A DNA stretch of 23,289 nt, from positions 1 to 23,289 of the IMG/VR virus record IMGVR_UViG_3300007734_000491; one strand, written 5' to 3'. Below, piece by piece: positions 15,110 through 20,609 of the stretch; within the stretch, counting starts at the first letter, position 1, and each line of letters starts with the position of its first letter. A program made the translations under genes and the position numbers. This DNA is from a virus. The notes below the pieces were generated by a model that was not told the DNA's origin, did no database searches, and saw only the letters and a program-made list of their open reading frames with translations.

Positions 15110-15214
15110 TCACGGCAGCAGGACATCAAAGTAGGCCAGCATGGCGGCCAGTAGGCCGGCCAGCATGAGCAGGACCAGCATTAGGACCGTTATGCCGTGC
15201 AACATCCGCAGCAT
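15110..15214 (-). CDS. Small single-span membrane peptide, 34 aa
   Basis: This gene was found by reading the minus strand. ATG 15214 has GAGG 7 bases upstream and overlaps the end of the upstream gene by 25 bases. The product (MLRMLHGITVLMLVLLMLAG, then LLAAMLAYFDVLLP) is one long hydrophobic segment after a short N-terminus with one Arg and one His: a clear membrane peptide. Methionine and leucine are strikingly frequent. It could act like a small holin or membrane modulator, but one span alone does not show this. The duplicated hairpin follows its stop at once. Confidence 0.6.
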   Translation of the reverse strand: MLRMLHGITVLMLVLLMLAGLLAAMLAYFDVLLP

Positions 15215-15477
15215 GGCGCATCCTCACAAAGTCCGGCCTTGTTTCGGTAGTACTCGCGGCCGCCGCTGGTCCAGACGTGGGAGACCCAAGCCGGGTTATA
15301 GCGGCTGGGGTGGTCCAGCACGTCCTGCTGTTCGTCGGCCATGTCGGCCATGTCGCCGGGTTCGGCCAGCCATGCGCGGCGGGTGGCCGTGCAATACTGT
15401 ATCTGGTCGCCGGGCCGGATACGGGCGCCGGTGATCGCGTCGCGCCCGGCATACCGGGCCTGCATTGTTTTAATCAT
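15190..15477 (-). CDS. Small Cys-ended protein, 95 aa
   Basis: The frame extends upstream to 15582, but ATG 15477 makes the ATGA overlap typical of this operon (an in-frame ATG at 15489 is an alternative). The product begins MIKTMQARYAGRDAITGARI, then RPGDQIQYCTATRRAW. That opening, with a G-x-I-x-x-GDxI pattern, looks like a small beta-barrel domain seen in many phage proteins. The C-terminal end is dense in Cys (LCEDAPCCGCC), which suggests metal binding. No enzyme function can be named. Confidence 0.6.
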   Translation of the reverse strand: MIKTMQARYAGRDAITGARIRPGDQIQYCTATRRAWLAEPGDMADMADEQQDVLDHPSRYNPAWVSHVWTSGGREYYRNKAGLCEDAPCCGCCTA

Positions 15478-15665
15478 TTGTTGATCCATGCGTGAGTGTC
15501 GGCATCGTCGTATGCGACCATCATGGCCAAGGCCAGATCGTCGCGCGTAATGGCCGGATCGTCGGCGACAGACTCGCGCCAATTATTATTTGGGTCTAGC
15601 CGGTCGGCGAAGTACAGTAGCTGGGCGATGCCATATTGGCTAAATTTATTGGCTAGTGTGAGCAT
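15474..15665 (-). CDS. Small acidic helical protein, 63 aa
   Basis: ATG 15665 has GGAG 8 bases upstream. The product (MLTLANKFSQYGIAQLLYFA, then a DRLDPNNNWRESVADDPAIT segment and RDDLALAMMVAYDD) is helical and acidic, ending in HAWINK. It follows the second copy of the duplicated hairpin, with 37 bases between hairpin and start, matching the geometry at copy 1. No family is recognised. Acidic proteins of this size can act as DNA mimics or small regulators, but nothing here shows that directly. Confidence 0.65.
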   Translation of the reverse strand: MLTLANKFSQYGIAQLLYFADRLDPNNNWRESVADDPAITRDDLALAMMVAYDDADTHAWINK

Positions 15666-15702
15666 AATTTAATCTCCGGTTGATCGGCGACAATGCGCGC
15701 CC

Positions 15703-15727
15703 ATGAGCGGCCAGCGCGGCCGCTCAT
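15703..15727. repeat. Duplicated intercistronic hairpin, copy 2
   Basis: ATGAGCGGCC (15703-15712), loop AGCGC, GGCCGCTCAT (15718-15727): the same ten-pair stem and flanks as copy 1, with a changed loop. It starts 9 bases after the stop of the DUF7227-like gene in transcript direction. The kept arms beside different loops suggest that the stem itself is under selection. Confidence 0.85.
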
Positions 15728-15736
15728 AGTCGGGCA

Positions 15737-16396
15737 TTAGGCCGCGAGCCTTAGGTTTATAACCCGATGGCGCGAGCCGTGGGCCGGGAAACCGACGATA
15801 GCGGTGCGCTGACGCTGACACAATTGGCACGTCGCGCAACTTACGTTGTCGCGCTGAGTGGCCGGGCAGATAACCACCGGGCGCCCTTTCGGCGTGGTGG
15901 TGTTGGTTGTTTGCGTCGACGGCAACACCACCACCACCGGCCCGGCGGCGTGGTCGGCTAAAGTGTCGGCGTCGGCCAGATCATTGGCGCTCAAGTTAAC
16001 TGTAAACCCCCAATTATTGGCATGGCGGATCCACGCGATAGATTCGGCATCCCGGTGGTGGCTATAGGTGAACCCCCGGCGGCCGGTATTGGCCGCTACC
16101 AATTGGCCGAGCGCGGCGGCGTCGATTGTGCCACCGGACTGTGGCAGATCCCCAGCTTGATTGTGACGCCACAATTGGCCGTCGGGCAGCGCCGCTATTG
16201 ATTTGGTAAACGTCGGCCAGTCTGTACCGCGCTCGCCAGCGCTGACAGCGCGCCAGTGCAGGGCCAGGGGGCCACTGGCCGCGTAGCATTCTTTTTTCAT
16301 GGCGCAGTCTGTTGGGCACGAATCGCTGGCCGTGGTGCTGACGGGGATCGGTCCGGTTTTCGCGTTCGCTGACTTGATTGTCAAATGTACTTGCAT
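15737..16396 (-). CDS. DUF7227-like Cys-rich phage protein, 219 aa
   Basis: ATG 16396 has AAGGAAAG close upstream; 11 further codons to 16429 run into a leader hairpin and are not used. The N-terminus (MQVHLTIKSANAKTGPIPVS) is followed by DSCPTDCAMKKECYA with Cys 27, 31 and 37, then SGPLALHW. A second Cys group lies near the end (VICPAT with Cys 177, then CATCQLC with Cys 187, 190 and 193), followed by IVGFPAHG. These features match a family of uncharacterised phage proteins that I know as DUF7227. Six or seven conserved Cys suggest a metal or iron-sulfur site. The spacing C-x3-C-x5-C is near but not equal to that of radical SAM enzymes. It is the first gene of the operon. Family assignment fair, function unknown. 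Confidence 0.7.
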   Translation of the reverse strand: MQVHLTIKSANAKTGPIPVSTTASDSCPTDCAMKKECYAASGPLALHWRAVSAGERGTDWPTFTKSIAALPDGQLWRHNQAGDLPQSGGTIDAAALGQLVAANTGRRGFTYSHHRDAESIAWIRHANNWGFTVNLSANDLADADTLADHAAGPVVVVLPSTQTTNTTTPKGRPVVICPATQRDNVSCATCQLCQRQRTAIVGFPAHGSRHRVINLRLAA

Positions 16397-16419
16397 GGTA
16401 CTTTCCTTTACTGTATTAA

Positions 16420-16443
16420 GAGAGGGCAAAAATCTGCCCTCTC
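16420..16443 (-). promoter_or_regulatory. Leader hairpin upstream of the DUF7227-like gene
   Basis: GAGAGGGCA (16420-16428) pairs with TGCCCTCTC (16435-16443), nine perfect pairs around a 6-base loop. In the minus-strand transcript it ends 23 bases before ATG 16396, just ahead of AAGGAAAG. It may stabilise the 5' end or act as an attenuator; only two T follow, so termination would be weak. Confidence 0.6.
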
Positions 16444-16519
16444 ACCCATAGAGCATAAGAGAATCGTGCCAGCACCTAGGCAAGCGCGGTAACGCATTGA
16501 TTTGTAACAACATTTTGCA

Positions 16520-16540
16520 CACTAGGGGAAACCCTTAGTG
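16520..16540. repeat. Hairpin CACTAGGGG-AAA-CCCTTAGTG
   Basis: Nine pairs including one G-T, closed by a 3-base loop. It lies at the start of the GT-rich part of the non-coding region and is not followed by a T tract. Confidence 0.6.
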
Positions 16541-16647
16541 CGTGTGTGTCAGTGTGTGTCGGCGTGTGGGCAGTGTCGCGGGCATGGCGCCCTGCTCTGA
16601 AAATGCCCCTTTGTGTGTCATGTGTGCCATTGATCTTCTAAACCTAA

Positions 16648-16679
16648 GAAAATATATATACTGTATATAACAACAGTAT
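16648..16679. promoter_or_regulatory. AT-rich patch with ATACTGT/ACAGTAT dyad
   Basis: The run from 16648 to 16672 is almost entirely A and T, unlike the GC-rich surroundings. It overlaps a perfect 7-base inverted repeat (16658-16664 and 16673-16679, spacer 8). It could be an unwinding element or a regulator site. Confidence 0.5.
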
Positions 16680-16727
16680 CATTAGTGTAGGAATTCACGT
16701 TCTCAGCGCGACTGTCAAACAAAAAAA

Positions 16728-16754
16728 CATGACCCACATGACCCACATGACCCA
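16728..16754. repeat. Three tandem copies of CATGACCCA
   Basis: Three exact 9-base units in a row. The period equals that of the larger array 70 bases further on. Confidence 0.9.
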
Positions 16755-16765
16755 CAAACGTAGAT

Positions 16766-16811
16766 TGTGTGCCATATGTGTCAAGAGCCACGATGACACA
16801 CATGGCACACA
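16766..16811. repeat. 18-base inverted repeat (TGTGTGCCATATGTGTCA arm)
   Basis: The left arm is 16766-16783 and the right arm 16794-16811, with 17 of 18 positions complementary and a 10-base spacer. On the minus strand the odd pair is G-U, so the RNA would form a complete stem. Confidence 0.85.
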
Positions 16812-16823
16812 CTGGCCGTGTGG

Positions 16824-16886
16824 CTGGCCGTGCTGGCCGTGCTGGCCATGCTGGCCATGCTGGCCGTGCTGGCCGTGCTGGCCGTG
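16824..16886. repeat. Seven tandem copies of CTGGCCRTG
   Basis: The unit is 9 bases, five copies with GTG and two (third and fourth) with ATG at the end. A further single unit lies at 16812-16820, offset by TGG. The flanks on both sides carry GGCACACAC. Confidence 0.92.
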
Positions 16887-16953
16887 TGCTGGCACACACG
16901 GCACACGCCCAGAGCGATATCCACAATGCTAGTAGGGTTTTTTATGGCTGCGG

Positions 16954-16988
16954 ACCCCCCCCTTAATAAAACGGCGGGGGGTTATAAT
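16954..16988 (+). promoter_or_regulatory. Possible late promoter: TATAAT behind a C-tract/G-tract hairpin
   Basis: A perfect TATAAT stands at 16983-16988, 45 bases before the terminase small subunit. A standard -35 is not evident (CTTAAT or similar only). A stem of ACCCCCC (16954-16960) with GGGGGGT (16976-16982) occupies the -35 region. An activator or phage factor might be needed here. Confidence 0.4.
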
Positions 16989-17033
16989 TGCACAGCCAAA
17001 CACACACCGAAAAAATTTTTTAAAAAATAACCC

Positions 17034-17423
17034 ATGTTTCAAAGTTTGCCCTTTACACCGCGCAAAATAGAAGCAACCGAATCGCGGTTAAACAAAATTT
17101 ATGAGGCCGCTAAATTAGGGTTAAGAGGTGATACGTTAGCGTTGGCTGCGGGTATGCTGCCCACCGAATATAGGCAGCTAATGCAATTTGACCCTATTGC
17201 TGAAATAGCAGCGCAAAAAGGCAAAGCCGACGCTGAAATTGAAATGTCTATGTGTTTGCATACCGCAGCGCGCGAAGGCGACGCTAAAGCGGCGCTGGCA
17301 GTTTTGCAACACGTTCATGGCTGGGTAAGCAAACAAGCTGCAATCAACATCAACATAGGCGATTTACGTTTAGAAGCTCTGCGTCAAGTTGAAATAACCG
17401 ACAATGTTTTGATCAATGAGTGA
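17034..17423 (+). CDS. Terminase small subunit, 129 aa (putative)
   Basis: ATG 17034 follows an A/T-rich leader without a strong ribosome binding site. The gene lies directly before the terminase large subunit and overlaps it by 8 bases, the usual order. The N-terminal half is helical (RLNKIYEAAKLGLRGDTLAL, then AAGMLPTEYRQL), which reads as a helix-turn-helix for recognising packaging DNA. The rest (ADAEIEMSMCLHTAAREGDA, then KAALAVLQHVHGW) is helical and suited to oligomer formation. The repeat-rich region just upstream is a natural candidate for its binding site. The assignment rests on position, size and helix pattern; the sequence is not a close textbook match. Confidence 0.75.
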   Translation: MFQSLPFTPRKIEATESRLNKIYEAAKLGLRGDTLALAAGMLPTEYRQLMQFDPIAEIAAQKGKADAEIEMSMCLHTAAREGDAKAALAVLQHVHGWVSKQAAININIGDLRLEALRQVEITDNVLINE

Positions 17424-18819
17424 AAACCCGTTCCTCGCCTTTGCCAAGCTGTACAAAAGCAACCCAGTGCTGTTTGTCAAGGAAGTGCTTGGCGTTAAGC
17501 CTGACCTTTGGCAGGAGGAGTTCCTCGGACACATTGCAGCAAACAACAGGCGCATCAGTGTCAGGTCAGGGCATGGTGTAGGCAAGAGCACGGCGGCGTC
17601 CTGGGCCATCATCTGGTATTTGCTGTTGCGGTTTCCGGTGAAGATTGTGGTTACCGCCCCTACCAGCAGCCAGCTGTATGACGCCTTGTTTGCTGAGTTG
17701 AAGCGGTGGGTCAAGGCGCTGCCACCGACACTGCAGGAGCAGCTGGAGGTGAAGCAGGACCGCATTGAAGTGAAGGAGGCACCCACCGAGGCGTTTGTCA
17801 GCGCCAGGACATCACGCGCAGAGCAGCCCGAGGCGCTGCAGGGGGTACACTCAGAGAATGTGATGCTGGTGGCTGATGAGGCCAGCGGTATACCTGAGCA
17901 GGTGTTTGAGGCGGCAGCAGGTTCAATGTCGGGCCACAAGGCTGTAACTTTGTTACTAGGTAACCCGGTACGCAGCAGCGGTTTCTTCTTTGATACGCAC
18001 AACCGCCTAAAGGATGACTGGGTGACCATGAAGGTGAGCTGCGCCGACAGCCCAAGGGTAAGTGACGCCTACATGGAGGAGATGAAGGTGCGCTACGGCG
18101 AAGAGTCCAACGCCTATCGGATACGGGTGCTGGGTGAGTTTCCGCGCAGCGATGACGACACAGTGATACCGATGGAGTTGCTGGAGGCGGCTATCAACAG
18201 GGATGTTGCCATGAGTCCCATTGCCAGTGTGGTGTGGGGACTGGACGTTGCGCGGTTTGGGAGTGACAGATCAGCACTGTGCAAGCGTCAGGGGAATGTG
18301 ATAACTGAGATCAAGACCTGGAAGAATTTGGATTTGATGCAGCTCACTGGTGCTGTGATGGCAGAGTACCAGGCGCTGCAGCCAAGCCAGCGTCCCCATG
18401 AGATCATGGTGGACAGCATTGGGTTGGGTGCTGGGGTGGTAGACAGGCTGCGTGAATTAAAGTTACCAGCAATTGGCATCAATGTGGCAGAATCCCCGGC
18501 ATTGGGGAGTACGTATCGGAATCTGAAGGCTGAACTGTGGCACAAGGCTAAGGCTTGGCTGGAGAAGCGAGACTGCAAGATTCCCAAGGATGAGAGTCTA
18601 ATTGCTGAACTGGCGACAGTGCGGTACTTCTTCACCAGCAGTGGGAAGATTCAGATTGAGGGTAAAGACGAGATTCGCAAGCGTGGCCTGGCGTCACCCG
18701 ATAAAGCAGACGCATTCTGCTTGACCTTTGCCAGCGATGCGGGAACTGCGATGTATGGTAGTTTTGGCGGTACTAAGTGGGGGCAGGGTATTAGACGTAA
18801 CTTAACGAGGGCAGCATGA
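17416..18819 (+). CDS. terL: Terminase large subunit, 467 aa
   Basis: ATG 17416 overlaps the small subunit gene. The ATPase domain has Walker A SGHGVGKST (51-59) and Walker B VMLVADE (149-155, with D154 and E155). Coupling segments such as TAPT (80-83) and LLLGNP (179-184) are also present. The C-terminal RuvC-like nuclease domain shows the acidic triad D277 (GLDVAR), D333 (MVDSIG) and D432 (SPDKADAF). The length is normal for the family. The enzyme cuts concatemeric DNA and drives it through the portal, encoded four genes on. The stop overlaps the next start (ATGA). All key residues are present. Confidence 0.95.
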   Translation: MSENPFLAFAKLYKSNPVLFVKEVLGVKPDLWQEEFLGHIAANNRRISVRSGHGVGKSTAASWAIIWYLLLRFPVKIVVTAPTSSQLYDALFAELKRWVKALPPTLQEQLEVKQDRIEVKEAPTEAFVSARTSRAEQPEALQGVHSENVMLVADEASGIPEQVFEAAAGSMSGHKAVTLLLGNPVRSSGFFFDTHNRLKDDWVTMKVSCADSPRVSDAYMEEMKVRYGEESNAYRIRVLGEFPRSDDDTVIPMELLEAAINRDVAMSPIASVVWGLDVARFGSDRSALCKRQGNVITEIKTWKNLDLMQLTGAVMAEYQALQPSQRPHEIMVDSIGLGAGVVDRLRELKLPAIGINVAESPALGSTYRNLKAELWHKAKAWLEKRDCKIPKDESLIAELATVRYFFTSSGKIQIEGKDEIRKRGLASPDKADAFCLTFASDAGTAMYGSFGGTKWGQGIRRNLTRAA

Positions 18820-18974
18820 AATTTACAGCAGCAACCAAGAAAATTGCAAAGGTAATGGGCGAGTACAAGGACAAGAAGCTGATGAGCAGCTCCGGTCAGA
18901 AGGTGAAGACCCGTGACCAGGCCGTTGCCATTGCTATGTCCGAGGCACAGAAAATGAAGAAGGGCATGAAATGA
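18816..18974 (+). CDS. DUF6496-like small basic protein, 52 aa
   Basis: This gene was found by direct reading. ATG 18816 overlaps the terminase stop (ATGA), and its own stop overlaps the next start (ATGA). The product is very Lys-rich: MKFTAATKKIAKVMGEYKDK, then SSSGQKVKTRDQAVAIAMSE and AQKMKKGMK. The pattern of a basic helix, a Gly/Ser turn, a KVKTRDQAVAIAMSEA segment and a Lys-rich end matches the small DUF6496 family found in phages and bacteria. The role is unknown; the basic charge suggests nucleic acid contact. Its place inside the packaging operon suggests a link to DNA packaging or the virion. Confidence 0.8.
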   Translation: MKFTAATKKIAKVMGEYKDKKLMSSSGQKVKTRDQAVAIAMSEAQKMKKGMK

Positions 18975-19411
18975 GAACCGTACCCAAAGAAATGAAACAC
19001 GCCGTGATGATTATCATGGGCGGTAAGGAGCCTGGTGATAGTTGTCCAGAGGCAACTCAGGATGTGACGCTGAATTTGAAGAACCGTGAGAAAGCGATTA
19101 CCAAGGCGGCATACGGTCCTGAGAATCCAAAGCTACCCAACACCGAGTTCTGGATGCGTAAGGCAGAGAAATGGGATGTCAGCGCCAAGGACGCCAAGCA
19201 GAGCCGTTGCGGTAATTGCTCTGCGTTTAACCAAAGCGATGAGATTGAATCCTGTATTGCCGAGGGAATTGGTGATGAGGGTGACCCCTGGGCAGTGATT
19301 GAGGCTGGTGACTTGGGGTACTGCGAGATATTTGATTTCAAGTGTGCAAGCAGCAGAACCTGCGATGCCTGGATTGTTGAAGACGAGGAAGTGGACACCG
19401 AGCTGGAATGA
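18971..19411 (+). CDS. Cys-rich phage protein, 146 aa
   Basis: The start overlaps the preceding stop (ATGA). The central part (AYGPENPKLPNTEFW, then a KAEKWDV segment) is followed by a Cys-rich module: RCGNCSAFN (Cys 80 and 83), Cys 95, LGYCEIFDFKC (Cys 118 and 125) and RTCDAW (Cys 131). This layout is shared by an uncharacterised family found next to portal genes in podovirus-like phages. The Cys set suggests a zinc or iron-sulfur site. The C-terminus is acidic. It is part of the packaging/head operon; function unknown. Confidence 0.8.
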   Translation: MRTVPKEMKHAVMIIMGGKEPGDSCPEATQDVTLNLKNREKAITKAAYGPENPKLPNTEFWMRKAEKWDVSAKDAKQSRCGNCSAFNQSDEIESCIAEGIGDEGDPWAVIEAGDLGYCEIFDFKCASSRTCDAWIVEDEEVDTELE

Positions 19412-20094
19412 ACCCTCCCATTGTCATCAGCACCGTCCACGGCAGGGGTTTACCCGTGCTATTGGAGAGCATCAGGCAGTACGCGCCTGATGTCCAGGTG
19501 TATCTGAAGGGGCCAGAGAGGGTGATTGATGGCTACGACTGCACATTGCTGTTTGGTGATGCCAGCAACTTTGGTGATGATTACAACGCAGTTATCCGCA
19601 AAGCACTCAGTGACGGGCATGATGCTGTGGTGATAGCCAATGACGATATTGTTTTGACGCCCAGCAGCTACCGGGTGCTGCTGGATGATGTGGCGATTTG
19701 CAATGAGCTGCAACTAAACCCTGGTTTGGTGGCGTCAAGGTCCGATGCCGTTAGGCCAATCCAGAATATTAGGTTCAATGATGGTGAGAAACTCAACGGC
19801 ATGAAATTCAACCATGAGTCATTTGTCAAGCAGTTGTCTGTCGTGAGTCCGATATTTGCTTGGATGAGTTCAGAGGCGTTTGAAGATTGCCAGTTCCCGC
19901 CCATCAATTACTTCAGCGATGATGTCATTTGCATTGATTTGGCGAAGAAGGGATACAAGCATTTTTTGAGTGCCAGCTATGTGCATCACATTGGCAGCAG
20001 CACCATAGGCCGAGATGCATATGCGCTGACGCTGGCGGCTAAACCTTGGATTGAGTTAAATCGTCCTGAGTATGCGAAGGTTTGGTTTCAATGA
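19408..20094 (+). CDS. GT2-like glycosyltransferase, 228 aa
   Basis: The start overlaps the preceding stop (ATGA). The order of motifs fits a family 2, GT-A fold glycosyltransferase: an N-terminal strand (PIVISTVHGR), GDASNFGDDYNAVI (50-63), then the metal/sugar-nucleotide motif VVIANDDIVLTP with N78, D79 and D80. Further on is FSDDVICIDLAKKGY, the usual acceptor-side segment, and VHHIGSSTIGRD near the end. It should move a sugar from a nucleotide donor to an acceptor. The acceptor cannot be told: virion protein, host surface sugar or DNA. It is paired with a methyltransferase and sits between terminase and portal. No signal peptide is seen, so it should act in the cytoplasm. Confidence 0.8.
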   Translation: MNPPIVISTVHGRGLPVLLESIRQYAPDVQVYLKGPERVIDGYDCTLLFGDASNFGDDYNAVIRKALSDGHDAVVIANDDIVLTPSSYRVLLDDVAICNELQLNPGLVASRSDAVRPIQNIRFNDGEKLNGMKFNHESFVKQLSVVSPIFAWMSSEAFEDCQFPPINYFSDDVICIDLAKKGYKHFLSASYVHHIGSSTIGRDAYALTLAAKPWIELNRPEYAKVWFQ

Positions 20095-20609
20095 GTCACT
20101 TAGCGCAGTCAGAGTTTGTGAGTAGAGTCAAGGCTCGATACCCTGAGATGTTTACAGGGACTCGGGTGCTGGAGGTTGGTTCCTTAAACATTAACGGCAG
20201 CGTCCGACAGTTCTTTGATAGTCCAGCGGAGTATGTTGGGTGTGATTTGGGTGAGGGTCCAGGCGTTGACTTGGTATGCTTGGGGCATGAGTTGCCATTT
20301 GCTGATGGGCATTTTGATGTGGCAATCAGCTGCGAGTGCTTTGAGCATGACAGGCACTGGCAGAAGACGTTTCAGAAGATGATTGATTTGGTGCGTGGTG
20401 GTGGTCTGGTTGTGTTCAGCTGCGCCACTACTGGGCGGCATGAGCATGGCACTACTCGCACCTCAGCAGCCGATTCACCATTTACAAATGATTATTATCG
20501 GAACCTTGAATCTTGGCACTTTATGCCGATGGTAAAAAAAATGGTTCAATTTGAATTCAGCGAAAATCAATCCCCTAGAGATTTGTATTTTTGGGGTATT
20601 AAGGAATGA
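20091..20609 (+). CDS. Class I SAM-dependent methyltransferase, 172 aa
   Basis: ATG 20091 overlaps the glycosyltransferase stop (ATGA); a TTG three codons earlier is unnecessary. Motif I is VLEVGSLNINGS, followed by YVGCDLGEGPGVDLV, which holds the acidic residue for the SAM ribose, and HFDVAISCECFEHDRHW as the motif IV region. A LVRGGGLVVFS segment matches the post-motif strand of the Methyltransf_11 group. This points to a small-molecule, sugar or protein methyltransferase more than a DNA methylase, because no DPPY or target-recognition region is present. It may act on the same target as the glycosyltransferase. The stop overlaps the portal start. Confidence 0.85.
   Translation: MSHLAQSEFVSRVKARYPEMFTGTRVLEVGSLNINGSVRQFFDSPAEYVGCDLGEGPGVDLVCLGHELPFADGHFDVAISCECFEHDRHWQKTFQKMIDLVRGGGLVVFSCATTGRHEHGTTRTSAADSPFTNDYYRNLESWHFMPMVKKMVQFEFSENQSPRDLYFWGIKE

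Larger units (their letters stand above)
16397..17033. other. Long non-coding control/origin-like region between divergent operons
   Basis: About 640 bases hold no credible gene: all longer frames come from 9-base repeats and lack ribosome binding sites. In order it holds a leader hairpin (16420-16443), a GT-rich part with two GTGTGTGTC copies 10 bases apart (16542-16560), an AT-rich patch (16648-16672), a CATGACCCA triple repeat, an 18-base dyad, a CTGGCCRTG array, copies of GGCACACAC (16804, 16891), a C tract and a TATAAT box. Such content fits a replication origin, a packaging start site or a major control region. Confidence 0.75.

Noticed and set aside
15737-16396. Radical SAM enzyme
   Set aside because: The Cys spacing is C-x3-C-x5-C, not the required C-x3-C-x2-C.
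16450-16475. Sigma54-type promoter (TGGCAC) on the minus strand
   Set aside because: The GC element is at the wrong distance from GG.
16728-16886. CRISPR array
   Set aside because: Units are 9 bases in direct tandem without spacers.
16618-16932. Frames of 65-102 codons on both strands with PAR, HGQ, CWP or MTH repeats
   Set aside because: They are generated by the 9-base repeats in every frame, lack ribosome binding sites and overlap one another.
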